From Diphasiastrum complanatum (taxonomy: Eukaryota; Streptophyta; Lycopodiopsida; Lycopodiales; Lycopodiaceae), in the NCBI GenBank assembly GCA_029204225.1, contig CM055097.1:975414-1039413 (forward strand): a DNA stretch of 64,000 bases. Direction: 5' to 3'. The notes beneath the pieces are model-generated. The model was not told the origin of the DNA. It saw only the letters and a list, made by a program, of their open reading frames with translations, and ran no database searches. Below, one piece after another: positions 45,901-57,905 of this stretch (positions are counted from its first letter, which is position 1; each line of letters opens with the position of its first letter). The translations under genes were made by a program, and so were the position numbers.

Positions 45901-46092
45901 ACATCCGCCCTTGAACCGTAACCTCGTATTCAACCACAAACTACCACCTTCCACCTGCATCCATCCTTGCACCCTTAGTGACCGCATTCCATCGCAACCA
46001 CACCACCTTCCACCTCCATCTGCATTGAACCACATTGACCCGTAGTGACCACTCTTGGGATTCACTGTAGGTCTTGCTTCTATTGGACCAGA

Positions 46093-46218
46093 CATCTGTT
46101 CATACAACCTCACTCGAGAAGGAGCCATTTTCATGGTCACAGTGCCAACCGTTATTATAAGGTCAGCTTGTCTGGGACTAGATCTCGGTACCAAACCGTA
46201 ACGATCCAAATCAAATCG
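46093..46218 (-). pseudogene. ndhK: Plastid ndhK fragment in nuclear DNA
   Basis: 42 uninterrupted codons read [20 protein letters not shown] followed by [17 protein letters not shown]. This is the central part of NdhK, the plastid NADH dehydrogenase-like subunit K (family sequence [20 protein letters not shown] and [17 protein letters not shown]). Beyond both ends the similarity stops: downstream codons (SGPIEARPT...) are unrelated, and upstream only a shifted FASLxG trace remains. Flanking DNA is minisatellite and retrotransposon, so this is a nuclear plastid-derived insertion and not a functional gene. The bases 46219-46900 show nothing else I can identify. Confidence 0.85.
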
Positions 46219-46902
46219 TGAACTGAGCTATCCCGACTAGTGGAGCAAGGGATCGATAATCTTTCACTCTTCCAACTCCAACTAGATTCTATGAGTCAAA
46301 GGCGTAATCTCTAATTTGTGTTGCTTCGATTCGGTTAGATCACCCTAGTTCGTCTATCAAATAAACCTTTAGGTTCTTCCAAAGATTTTCCAATCACTAT
46401 AGTCTTGGTAATTCTCCTATTCAACTACTTTAACCAGTTCTGATTGCCTTGAGTCGTCGTGGTTGCAAACAAACGCATTGATCCATAAAGACTGCCTTGA
46501 ACCGTAACCCCGCATTACCACCGCACTGGCACCACATTAAAACCTAAACATACCACACGTGCACCACATTACTACTGCAAACGCACCCCATTACCACCGT
46601 AGTAGCCCATATCTGCACTACAAATTCCGTTTGCATCAGCCACTACATCCGACAACTTACACCGACAATGCATTTTGTTGCATCCGACATTGCATTCCAT
46701 TTGCATCCCACATTTCTGCATCTGACACCAAAAAAATTTCAAAAAAATCAAACCCATATCATTAGGAAGCCCTTTGTATGCTGAGTCTCCCCTTGCCTTC
46801 CTTACAAACCCTTCAAAAATCCCAAAAAAATCCAAAAAAACACCAAAAATCCAAAAACAATAGAAACTCATACCCAACACCAAAAAGACACAACAGTACC
46901 CA

Positions 46903-48253
46903 ATGGACCAACATACAGATCCTGAAATCCCAGAAGATTATCCATACGAGGTAAGGTCCCCTACAACTGAACAAATCAGATGTCATAGGTTCTACTGAAT
47001 GCGGTCCCAACTGCAAGAGCCATCCACAAACCCATTTGAGGGACAAGAACCTGATAGAGCTGAGTCCTCATGTGCACGACCCCATTTTTATGGTGCTGAA
47101 CCCTCACAGGCCAGAACCAACCTTAATGGAGTTTCTGCTACCCACAGTGCTCATCTTGAGAGACGTACACCCAAGCTAGATCTACCAAATTGACGGTAGT
47201 TTGGACTCTCAAAGATTTTTGCAAATCTTTGAGAATGCATGTAATGTATATGGCGAAACATCTCCCACTGCTATGGTCCAACTGTTTTTTATGACCATAA
47301 TTGCTAAAGCACGTGAATCATTTTTTAACCTCCATCATGAAGATAAGACAGACTGGTCAATTTTGAAAGAGTCATTTATCAAGCGTTTTAAGCCCTTTCA
47401 TTTGATCGAGAGTCCTTTTGTCAAATTGAGTAACATCAAGATGGCAAAAGATGAACGTGTCCGAGACTATATCGAGCGTTTCAAACGCCTCAAAAGTCAA
47501 GTACAAGAACAACCCTCCGAACAGATGCTCATCATCTGGTTCTTAGTCGGCCTTCCAAGATGGATTAGACGCGAGCTTAAATCCAATGGTGAATATATGA
47601 GCCTAAAGTTAGCTATGTCTGATGTCATCAAAGAAGAAGACGAGGGATCAAATGTTGACGAATCCAGAGAAAGGAGAACACCAGGTGCTCCTATCCATGA
47701 GTCAAAGCCGATTGAGGATACCCAAGATCAGCTTTGGAAATCCCAGTTGGAGTTGCTTAATAAGCAACACCAACTACAGATGGAGAAACTCACCAATGAG
47801 TTTCAAACTACCCTGAAGTCTATCCAAAGCAGTATGCCTCATTAGCCAAACTCTGCACATGTACCTTATAGACGAAAACCAATATGGTGCCCACACTGCC
47901 GGGCTACGCATCCTGCTGATGCTTGTCCTTCATATCAGCCTATCCAAGCACATACAGTCCAACAATATGAAGAACAACCATCACAGTCTGGACATGTCTT
48001 GACTTATCATGAATACCCACCAGAAAGTCCAAAACCACTAGCCATACAAGATGGCTATGCAGTTATACAAGGGCCATTGAACAACCGATGTTTCATCTGT
48101 GGTGAAACCGGCCACTTCATGGTTGATTGCCCAGTCAAGACCAAGTACCATGTTGAGTGTCCCGACTGTGCTAGAAAACACAGTTTCAAAGACTGTCCAA
48201 AACAACCCACCAAGGTCCTACCTGCCCGACACGTTAGTTATGACTCCCGATAG
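46903..48253 (+). pseudogene. Gypsy-type gag with zinc knuckle
   Basis: ATG at 46903 opens MDQHTDPEIPEDYPYEVRSP, stopped at 46996. After a frame change near 47190 the gag core runs 47183-47845: YQIDGSLDSQRFLQIFENAC, then KTDWSILKESFIKRFKP and RVRDYIERFKRLKSQ, a typical retrotransposon gag capsid domain. A stop at 47845 is followed in frame by a zinc-binding C-x2-C...segment and, at 48088-48130, a CCHC knuckle (CFICGETGHFMVDC, C-x2-C-x4-H-x4-C) with a second Cys-rich stretch CPDCARKHSFKDC. The region 48254-48770 contains no recognisable protease. Confidence 0.8.
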
Positions 48254-48774
48254 GATCATCATGACCACACAACACGAGCACTATAGCACCCAACCGCTCA
48301 ATTTGCTGCTCAATCGAGAAGTTTCTTGCAAACTTCTACATTACCGCACAGTACACCAGCTTCCTTTTGATGATGGATGATTTGTTGATATTCATGACCG
48401 TGGACAAAGAGATACACTCATGATGCCATCACTCAACCTCAGGAGACAGGTTGGAGAGGTAGGGATAAATCATTTGGCACAAAGAGAATTAAAGTTGCAA
48501 GTGACAAACGCAAGGAGAATAATGTGTCATGGGATATATTTTCACTAAGAAGTAAATCACCTAATAGGAAACTCCCCAAGTGGGAGAGAGATTGATGGAG
48601 AGTCAAAACATGGATGACTTTCCTAAATCATCCATACAAGGAGAGCTAAAATGATCGACAAGAGAGAAGATGCAACCAGAGAGGTATGATACAAACTATA
48701 CTCTCTAATCTAGCATTATTCAAAGCAAGGAACCTTCGACTTATGATCAAGCAAAGGATGATGTCATTTGGGTC

Positions 48775-49730
48775 AAAGCCAAAGAAGAAGATGGAAAAAA
48801 ATCTTCCAACAGAATTTTGATAGTCTTATTAACAAAATAAGTTCCATGATCACTCACAATTTCAATAGGACATCCAAATCTGACTATGACAGTTTCATAC
48901 AAAAACTTTGTTGTAGCTTGTGCATCTACAAACTACATAGCTTTTGCTTCAACCCATTTCGTCATATAATCAGTAGCCACAATTATGTGTCGTGCTTGAT
49001 TACCCCTTGTAGTTAGATGTATCAGTAGCCACAATTATGTACCGTGCTTGATTAACCCTTGTAGTAGATGTATCAGCCCAACATGATCTAGTCCCGAGTT
49101 TTCAAATGGTGCTTGTGCTAAAACTGGATGCAACAACTCATAATGTTGTTTATTAGGTTGCCGCACACGTTGACAAGCATCACGAGATTAAATATACTTC
49201 TTCGTATTCTTGTAAATGGTAGGCCACCACCATCTTGATTGTAAAATTTTACGAAATGTGATATCAGCTCCGAAATGACTTCCACCTATTCCATATCATG
49301 TGATAACATTATAAGATAAAGTCCTTCATGTAGCAAAATGCATCTTCATAGAATGTCATCAGTTCTTCTATGAATACAATTGCCTAGCTATCAATTGATA
49401 TGATCGTGCCTTCAAAATTAGCCTACATTGTTGAACCTTTTTCAAAAAGTCATTTGGTTGTCCATGCATTAGATATTTAACAATATCACTTGCCCATTCA
49501 AGTAGTACTTCTACATAGAACAATGTTATGGTAATTTTGATTCACAAGCATGTGGTGCATGAAGTACAACTGCTGATGCATTTGGAAGGGAGATAGGCAT
49601 TTGAAAAATCATAATTAAGTTACTTGCATTTTGTGAACCTTGGGCTCTTGATAAGCCTAGATGGGAGTGATCAGCCGCTAAGTTGAATTTCTGCTTTATT
49701 TGCGGCACCAAATTGTTGCTACTTCTTCAT
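48775..49730 (-). pseudogene. Gypsy RNase H end and integrase, opposite strand to the gag
   Basis: The minus strand, with frameshifts, gives in order: a linker LEWASDIVKYLMHGQPNDFL and RSYQLIARQLYS (about 49500-49380), the zinc-binding H2C2 domain (KILQSRWWWPTIYKNTKKY, then DACQRVRQ near 49170), NKQHYELLHPVLAQAPFE, and the catalytic core (NQARHIIVATDYMTKWVEAK, then TTKFLYETVIVRFGCPIEIV and SDHG near 48850). A ~60-bp direct duplication (48969-49070) splits the core start. It need not come from the same element as the adjacent plus-strand gag. Confidence 0.8.
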
Positions 49731-49739
49731 TTGCAAGTT

Positions 49740-50643
49740 GGTTGTGATGAGCTTGCTTGCAGTATGTGTTACATTATCCTGTCATAGAAATGTTTTGCTT
49801 TGCAAAATGTAATTTTCTTGCTGCATAATCCAAAAAATGTATTTGCTATGCTCTGTATACAATTTTGAGGAGAAGAACGTTCTTTCCATTTGATCAACAG
49901 CGAAATGTTGTAGGAGTAGAGGAGAGGGAGGGGGGAGGTAAACGGTCATAACTTGCTACATGGCAAGATAGCAGCAACTTTGCTTCAGGGCAAAATTGCA
50001 ACTTGAATGTAGAGAGGGAGGGGCAGGTATAAGGTGATAACTTTACAGAGAGATTTGTCGTAAAGGAACAAGCATTGAACCAGGTGGAAAGGTCACTACA
50101 AAAACAATGTAGTGGTCAGTACATGTATTTTGCTACTAAATTTTTTATTAGGCAGCACTTTTTTGGGCTGTAATTTTCTAGAGGGATCTTTATGGCAGTA
50201 TTTGTCGTAAAGGAACAATGGTTCAATCTGGTTGGAAAGGCCATTAAAAATACTTTTCTAAACACAAAGAATGGAGAGGTACATGTATCTTTTTGGTTGT
50301 AGTCTTAGAAGCTTCTTCATAGAATTTTTTTGGGTCACAATTTGCTTGCGTGAATCTCTTTATAGATAGATGCACATACTTAGAATAAACCTGATCGTCA
50401 CTTTTCCTTGTAGTGTACAAAAGTTAATACATGAACATAAAAAGTGGAATTCCACTGAACAAACTTCCTGTCGCTGGTGCGCTCTGCAAATAAAAGCAGC
50501 TTCCCCTATAATTTTCTTCCAATATATCATTATGCATATAAACCATCCACTGGAGTGTGCAAGGATTATGTCAAAAAAGACGATAAGATACATACGTCAA
50601 GGAACAGAGAAGCTTAGGCCAGTTCATTTTACAATTACCACCA
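49740..50643. other. Downstream flank of the F-box gene
   Basis: No coding frame of note. A ~160-base direct duplication is visible (TTTGTCGTAAAGGAACAA at about 50053 and 50206, each followed by a TTGAACCAGGTGGAAAGGTC-like word). The part nearest 50643 is probably 3' UTR of the F-box gene. Confidence 0.4.
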
Positions 50644-53336
50644 CTAGGAGTCAACTATGTCTTCAAAAGCAGCTTCGTTGCCATCAACAGCGATAAAATT
50701 ATCGTCTCTCTCTCCCCACTCAGCCGCAGGCCTGCAATCATACTTGTGCCGGGTCTTCCAGTCAAGTGCTTGGCAGGCTCGTGAACAGTAATTAACGGTA
50801 CCGCAAGCAGAGCATCTTCTAAACTCGTGCTTTCTAGTTTCCGGTCTCCCACAATTGGCATGAGAGCACAATCTCAAACCACAGGCTGGGGTGTGAACAG
50901 CAAACCAATCAACTAAAAAACTGGTGGCAACATGGAGCTTAGGAGGAGGGACATTACAGCCAAAGTCACTCAGAAGAGAACACCCACTATTCTGAAAGAG
51001 ACGTAGAACGGGATGGCGATCTGCACTGTCACCCACAGAAAATCCTGCATGATCTAGAAATGCTCTTTGTATAGCATCAGCCTTGTCCAGCACAGATTGG
51101 AGAGGCATTCGATGATGAGGACAACTGACACCTCTCATATTCGCAGTCGTTTGTAGGACTCTCCCCACGAAACTCCGTGGAGAAGCTGCCATAGCTGCTG
51201 CTGCTGCCTCTCTCGCGTTGGCTTCCAGCAGAAGACGCCGACCTTCGTGCACGTTTTTGATAACGCCATAACCGTCCTGTAGGCAGTGACCAAGCTCACG
51301 CATGGCGTCTACATGGCCTAAAGAAGCTGCGCGTGCACACAATGCAACACCAGCCTTTAAATCCTTGTCCTTCCGTGTACCTCCACTTCCATTGAACTGG
51401 ATAACAGCGAGCGAGTGAAGAGCGAAAGAGTGTGAAGCAATAGCAGCCTTCGCCATCAAAGATGCACCTCCACCTCTGCTGGACAGACAGTAAAAGCGAA
51501 TCTGCAAAAACATCAAGTCGAAAAGAATAAGAACTTTACAGGGAAGCGCATGATATTAGTAAGATGCTAAGCATAAACGTCTGATGACAGACCAAAGATG
51601 GAAGAGAAAAAGTAGATCGCTTATTCTCTAGCACAGCTACTGCAACTGAGTAATCATCTACCCGACAGAAACCATCTGAAAAAAGTAAGATTCAAAATAA
51701 TCACGATTAATAAGGAAAGCAAGAATAGTATGCTGGACATAAAAGCCTAGAATTTTTTATGATAAAGAGGCATAAGATTCAAGTTTTCATGAATGAAAAT
51801 TCAGAAAATATGGAATCAGGGTTTCATAAGGAAGAAAGCTAAAGACGATCAACCTACACATAGAAGTTACAAGTATTAGCTGTACAAGATACCAGCTCCT
51901 TGATGGTTAAGAGCGCATTCTTGTCAATACATGTTCTCATTTTACTTGCTTCTTCGAGGCAAATATTGGAGGCCATCGTAGACTGTGGCTTTGGGTTCAA
52001 GGCGCCAGATTAAACCCTAAAGAAAAAAGAATCCCTCAAGAACTATTAAATGTCTGCATGTTAAGTCGCTTCAAATTATACGATTGTCAGATTAGATAGT
52101 CACGTACATGGCATCTTAAGAAGTATAACCGAAAGGCCACCCGACTAAGCGTGGAAATCTATTTCCAACACATAAAGATCTGCCGTAGTGCAACTAGATC
52201 AATTTCCTTGCGTGAATATTGTCCTACATGAATTATCGCGAGATGTATTGCTTCCTCACGTATTATTGCGCATGATTTCTATTCTATCGTAACCCTTCAG
52301 AAGACCACAATAAGCATTGAGAACTTCCACCATGAAAATACGGGTAATATGACTCCACGTACATCGGATCCTTACCATGCCAAGCGTGTAAGAGGCCTCG
52401 ACGTTGCCCGCATCTGCACACCGCTTCAAGAAGCGATGAGCCCCATCGGACCAACGGCTCGCTTTCACTTCCAACGCTGAAAGTGCAGAATGTGCAAGAA
52501 CCTGAGGATGTGTTGCTGCAGCACAAAATCTCCGGCATCTGCAACGGAAGTCCAAAATATCATTCAAGATCAGTCCTGCTTTAGATTGGAATAACGTGTT
52601 TTGATTCAGATCCAACCACAAACCCAGATAAATTGTCGAACATACTGGTAACAAATCAATCTAGAAAATCAAACTTCAGACGTATTAATCAGGCATCCAT
52701 TTCAAGCTAAACGCCGTCCGATTTTCATACTAGACACAAAGTGGTGCAAAGAAAGCACTTGGCACACATGGATCCAGCGTTCCTTGTGACCATACCCATG
52801 TAGCAAAAAGAAACACGGCCATACTGCCGCAAGGACACTGATCCGCCGTCTTCACAAGTCAAGGAGGAAGAGGAGTATCTGCCTCCTAGATGGTTGACCA
52901 ATTTAAGGTATCAAAACTATTGCAGACATGCCGCAATAAATTATCTCACCTTTGAGATTACTGCCTCGCCTAAAGTCCATGCATAAGATGAAAGCTTGGT
53001 GTAGGTAAATAACTGAAATAAAAGGATGCAACACCCATCTATCAAAGAAGCGCCTTAAATCTGATGGTTAAAAAGTACGTACGTGAGCATTGAGTTGACA
53101 AGATCGGCAGGTGATGAAGCAGTGGACCCGACGAAGGTGATAATGGCAATGAGCAGATCATCCGGGAGAGCATCAAATCCTACTACTGACCATTTCCGTG
53201 AGTACGATATACGAGAGACCTTGTATGATCTCTCGTCCGTGTCGTTCACCATCTGTCGTCTTCTCTTTTGTACAGGTTTGATGCTAAATGTGATTCCGTC
53301 TGTTGGAGACGGGTAGTTTGCCCGTCTCGTCCTCAT
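50644..53336 (-). CDS. F-box protein with Sel1-like repeats and MYND zinc finger
   Basis: Three exons, 424 residues: 53083-53336, 52376-52538, 50644-51501. Introns are GT-AG (donors GTACGT and GTAAGG, acceptors TTGCAG). Residues 19-27 (KPVQKRRRQ) look like a nuclear localisation signal. The F-box spans about 54-95 (FDALPDDLLIAIITFV). Sel1-like helical repeats follow (SDGAHRFLKRCADAGNVEAS, ALHSLAVIQFNGSGGTRKDK, DAMRELGHCLQDGYGVIKNV, about 110-230). A MYND finger lies at 351-395 (CxxxxC, CSAC, YCSRAC, HKYDC; all ligands present). This architecture matches the plant family of Arabidopsis At1g67340/At5g50450. Such F-box proteins are expected to act as SCF ubiquitin-ligase receptors; the substrate is unknown. 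The ATG at 53336 is used because no earlier in-frame ATG exists. The gene looks intact and is the best host gene in the window. Confidence 0.93.
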
Positions 53337-53617
53337 GCTCACAAAGTTCTTATGTGCAAAAGTGAAATAATAACTATCAGAAGGTGAGGCGCCCTTCCAG
53401 ATTGGTTGAGCCTCCGCTGCTGAAACTTTTACATTAAGCTGAAGGCATGGTATCCGTTGTACTCATATCAATTCCAAGTTATCCTTCTCAGAATCCAGAT
53501 CCTCCGATTGGTGATAAGAAATCACCCGAAAACTTGTATGAAAACTTGTATGTAGTTATATCATACCTATGAATAGCTTGCTCCTAGCTCTCGAGCTGGT
53601 GCAAGAAACGTTGCATA
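53337..53617 (-). promoter_or_regulatory. Upstream region of the F-box gene
   Basis: About 280 bases between the F-box start codon and a possible gene on the same strand. It must hold the 5' UTR and proximal promoter, but I see no clear TATA box. Confidence 0.3.
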
Positions 53618-54286
53618 TCAGAGCAAAAGCTCGATCCTTGTCTTCTGCAGCATCTGGCAAACTTTATTCAAAGCTCGCCGAATGCTTATACTAAAATCAA
53701 CACTGCGCAAGAACACATCCATCCCGCTGGAAACTGATAGCGCTTCAAAACCCATTACGATTAGCCTTACTCCGACGGCAAAGAAGCTCCGCAAGTTGCT
53801 CCCAGCCGGCCAAAACAGCAAGAATCTTTCCTCTCGCTCCAGGAGTCCTTCCTGTGCGTCCGGCCAGCTCGCGGAGCTCCCGAGAGATGGCAGCGCGGGA
53901 CAGGAGCAATAAAAGCGTACACCAAAAGAGTACCAAACAAAAACAAAAGCAACAACGAAGACTGCGTGCCTGAAGGCTTAGCGGAAGATTGGGCTTGAAG
54001 AAAAGGTTACTACCACTGCAGAGGCGAGTGATGAGAGCAGCGTAGGCAGAACTGGTGAGGGGCGAAGAGCTGCCACGATGACGGAGAGAAAATGCAGAAG
54101 ATGATGTAGACCAAAAGCTGATGAGACGGATCGCCATAGCCGGTGCCTTTCTGCTTGCAGTCGCTCAGTTAACTGCGACGCCCAATTGGGCATCGTCGTT
54201 TTGCTTTCGGGGTTCGCAAGGTTGGAGCATCTTCGCTGTCCAAGTCGACCATCAACTTTCGGGCCCGTCAAGGCTGCACGCAGCAC
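53618..54286 (-). CDS. Possible small gene, membrane-protein-like, unknown
   Basis: The GC content is clearly higher than the surroundings, and three overlapping minus frames are open (54286-53978, 54137-53745, 53821-53618), as if exons of one gene. The first reads MPNWASQLTERLQAERHRLW and hydrophobic HHLLHFLSVIVAALRP. The second has a strong membrane segment (FCFCLVLFWCTLLLLL) followed by RELRELAGRTGRTPGARGKI and ILAVLAGWEQLAELL. No family recognised and no splice sites certain. It could instead be a CpG-rich promoter region of a neighbouring gene. Confidence 0.3.
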
Positions 54287-54289
54287 TGC

Positions 54290-57003
54290 ATGTCAAAGGC
54301 TTATTTTTGTCAAAAGAAACGGAAAAACAGAGATTGTTCACCCTTTTGTTTCGAAGTCAACTTTCATTTGTAGGTCAAAATCTGTAACTTTTTATTCAAG
54401 TGAAAATTTACATCATGTTTTAATAAAGTTGTCATTCTTTAAATCTTGTTTTTTTTCATACATTATTGGGCACCTATTCAATGATTCATTGTTATGTATA
54501 TAACATATATAGAGCTTAACTGGACCATGTACTCAGCTAAGGTTTTTAGATGTCGTCACTGAGTGGTCTCGATTCAAGATTGCACCTTTTTGGTGGCACA
54601 TATGCCACGTGCTCACATTTGCTTTGTAATTTGAACGCACCTCCAAGAGTGGAATATGCATGCAAATTTCTCTTTCCTTCGAAATCTACTATTCTTTCTC
54701 TACAGAATGTGTGTTCTTCCTTCGAAATGTGCGTGCTCTCTCTACGGAATGTGCGTTCTCTCTCCACTTCACCTTGCATTACGTTGTGGAAGGCCCGTGG
54801 GCCTTCCGTGCAGGTCGAGGCCTTGCCCTTGGGGTCTTGCCCTCAGGCAAGGGCCTCTTTGCACGGAAGACCCTCAGACAATGCCTTCCACCATACTAAA
54901 ACTCTCTACCCATTGACCCCACTAAGATTGACGATATTTTGGTTGGAAGAGGTTCCCAAGGTCCCCATATTGAGTCCTTTATCAAAGAAAAATCTTTCCT
55001 TTGATGTTTATATTTTTTACTTTTTTCTGTTGTATATTGTTTTTACAATATTTTCAAGCGAAATTTGCATATGAAAAAAGTTACCTTTTACAATCACCTT
55101 CCAACACCTCGAAAGGTTAATTCTTGAGAAAATCAACATAGTATATAAAAATGGGATCTACATGTTTGTTCAAAAATTGATATTTAATGATCTTTTATAC
55201 AGTGAAGCACTTCTAATAGTTTTTGTTTGTTTTTTAAAGTGTGTTCCTAGAGCAAATTGCACCTCCTGTTTGTGGAACGTCCCACGAACCTAAAAACATG
55301 TTCTCATGGTTTTCAGTCATTATTTTATACCATGAGTTACTTTTTTCACCACAATAATGTCTTACCAGGTTTTGTAATCTCAGTAGTTTTTTTATCATAG
55401 ATTTTTGTTATGCAATTTTTCATTCTAATCTTTCATTGTAACTCATGGTAGGATAGGGGGTAAAAGTATTAGGATTTCTTTATGTCAAGTGGTGCATTCA
55501 CTTTCATATGTTCCCAACGCCCTCGTCTCTCATTCCCCTCAAGCTAAGCTCTCATAATCGCCCTCAAATGAATGCACCACTTATTACGTTATTATCACTT
55601 TGAGAAAAAAACGAAGGCAAAACTGGCAAATGAAATGCCATAATCGGTCGTTTCCATTTAGTCCCAGATCGTACATTATACGGCGGTTCACGACCGATTA
55701 TTTATGTATTTATATGATATTAAAAATTTACGTCCTCACGAAAATCGTTGTGACAGAGGTAGCGAAGAAGAATCGTTGACCTGCAACGTGTGATCTGGTC
55801 GCTTTGGACTCAAAAAGAGTTGGTAATATATTGGTTGTCGTAAAAGTTGAGCAGACCGGGTTGATTTCTTGCCAATGTTGCACACTGAATATTGAATCTG
55901 CCTCATCAGACACATGTTTTGCGTGTGCGAGCAGCGAGAGAATAGAGGTTGGGAAAATTGAATTTAAACGAGACAGACAGACAAGCAGAGCTCTACAGTG
56001 TGTACTCTGTTAACGTTATTGGCTTCATTCATGTTTTAGCATCACTTGCGAGACCTTGCTGGCACTTCATTGTGTGAAACGTCGATCTGAGGGCTCCATT
56101 GCTTGGAATTTTTCGCATTGTGCACCCTGAATATGTAGAACTTCTCGCATTTCTGACAGATCCAAGGACAATTGAAGCACCAAAAACACCAGAACTGACG
56201 AGATAGATTGAAGCAATAGATTCATAGATCATTGCACGATCGCATCGAAAAGCTCTGCTCCTGTTCAATCATTATTAATCTTCAAAACACTGAGTGTTGC
56301 TTTCACTTGAGTTCGAGTGATACAAGGAATTCAAAAAGTAACCACGAAATTGACAAGCCATTTGAAAAATAAGCCGTCGTTCTGAAAGGATAACATTCCC
56401 CGCGTGCTCTCGAGTTAAAATATTATTTGAGCTGCTATTTTCTTACATATCCGACACGGACTCCTGCTTTATATTTCATTTATTTACATTTAATTTCACT
56501 TTTTTTAATGAAGTGACTAGGTGATATAGATAGATACGAGCCGTAACTTCGGCGCTCGTGAGGCGGTACCGATCAGTAATTTCTCCTTTTCACCAGTAAG
56601 TAATTTGCGTTTTAGCACGAAAAAGGCCAAAACAAGATCAACTGCGAAGTTACTGCGTTGGTCAAACAAATACGCAGTGAGCTACGACAGCACGTGCCGC
56701 CTGAGGTCAAAAAGCAATCCTCTCTGCCTTTTTCGCATTTCCAAAAAAATGTCCACCAGCAAAGACATAAATAAATAAATACACTGAAAATAAAGCTTCA
56801 AGTCTTCCAACGCAATTATTATGAGAATTCAGAATCTGGAAAGTGTCCTTCCAATGGGCCATGGCCATGTGGACCAATAAATGCCAAACCAAAAAGAAAA
56901 GAAGGGGGACCAGTCACGAGGGTATGTGTGTATGTTCGTGACAAAATTTTACTTGAATTTTGGAGGGTCATGAACCTTTTTACATTCTCCTTTGCAGCCT
57001 AAC
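54290..57003. other. Intergenic AT-rich DNA
   Basis: Only short frames. The most open ones (55804-56013 plus, 56268-56029 minus) show no domain. Contains the hairpin at 54803-54869. Confidence 0.4.
54803..54869. repeat. 67-bp imperfect hairpin
   Basis: CTTCCGTGCA...AGGCCTTGCCCTTG pairs with CAGGCAAGGGCCT...TGCACGGAAG. Just upstream lies a second palindrome, GAAGGCCCGTGGGCCTTC, overlapping the start. It stands out as GC-rich in AT-rich DNA. Confidence 0.7.
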
Positions 57004-57176
57004 CAGTGCTGCAGATTGAAGGGCAAAATGCCCGTCCTAGGCCTTTTGCCCTTCAAATAAAGGGCATTTAAATCATGCACCCTTCAAATATCAAACCAAG
57101 TAAATGAGCATTCCTTTAGTTTTAAGAGAAACCTATTTTTTTGAAGGGTAGAGTTGCCCTTCAATCTGCAACACTG
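57004..57176. mobile_element. hAT-type MITE, 173 bp
   Basis: Terminal inverted repeats CAGTGCTGCAGATTGAAGGG and, at the other end, the complement of CAGTGTTGCAGATTGAAGGG (about 23 bp). Flanked by an 8-bp target duplication, AGCCTAAC (56996-57003) and AGCGTGAC (57177-57184), six of eight matching. Eight-base duplications and CAGTG termini are typical of hAT elements. It contains further GAAGGGCAT-type words and no coding capacity. Confidence 0.8.
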
Positions 57177-57454
57177 AGCGTGACTCGAGAATCTTGGGCA
57201 TAGAGGATGATGAAGCATCTACTGGGGCTCACGCCCAAGCCTAGAACTAGATCTAATAGATTGATGGTTGACATAATGCATTCAACTTTCCACCATCTTG
57301 ATGAATGGTAGCATGAATTGTCCTCCCTTGGGTTTACCTTGCTCATGCAAAATAATGAATCAAAATGTGTGGAATTGGGTAAGGAATAAGGGATTCTCTA
57401 TGTTTTCGGGTGGATCATCTCACCGAAGTTGGTTCCACCATGCCCACTACAAAA

Positions 57455-57905
57455 TCGAGACATAAAAGATTCGAGCATTCGTGAACAAGGACAAGATCTA
57501 GGAGAGCCCACTATAGAAGTTGAGAACTCTATCAAAGTTTGACGACCATATGAGTTCTCTTGAATCACAATCCACTTTCACCCATGCAAGGCACGTTCTT
57601 TATATTAGATGTCAAAGTGACATCCAATACCAATTTTGTACAGTATAAAGACAAAAACTCGGGGCTTTATAAAACATCAGGGCCCCACTCGAGGGTTACA
57701 CAAGAGAAAAATGAGACATAAAAGACACGGACGTCCACGAGCTAGGTCAAGATGTACCAAAGACTGCTATCAAGGTTTTAACGAATGTATTGGCCATCAA
57801 AGTTGTGTTGAGCCACAATACATATTCACATATGCAAAGCATTTTTTTATTTAAAGTGTCAACATGACATTCAATACCTATTTTATATAGCATAAAGATG
57901 TGGGT
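57455..57905. repeat. Tandem duplication, ~253-bp period, two units
   Basis: GAGACATAAAAGATTCGAGC (57459) and GAGACATAAAAGACACGGAC (57712) begin two units that both end with a GACATYCAATACCWATTTT and CATAAAGA segment. Diverged but clearly related. Confidence 0.7.

Noticed and set aside
45585-45914. His/Pro/Thr-rich repetitive plus frame
   Set aside because: Translation of the 58-bp minisatellite. 58 is not a multiple of 3, so the frames rotate and no protein repeat is under selection.
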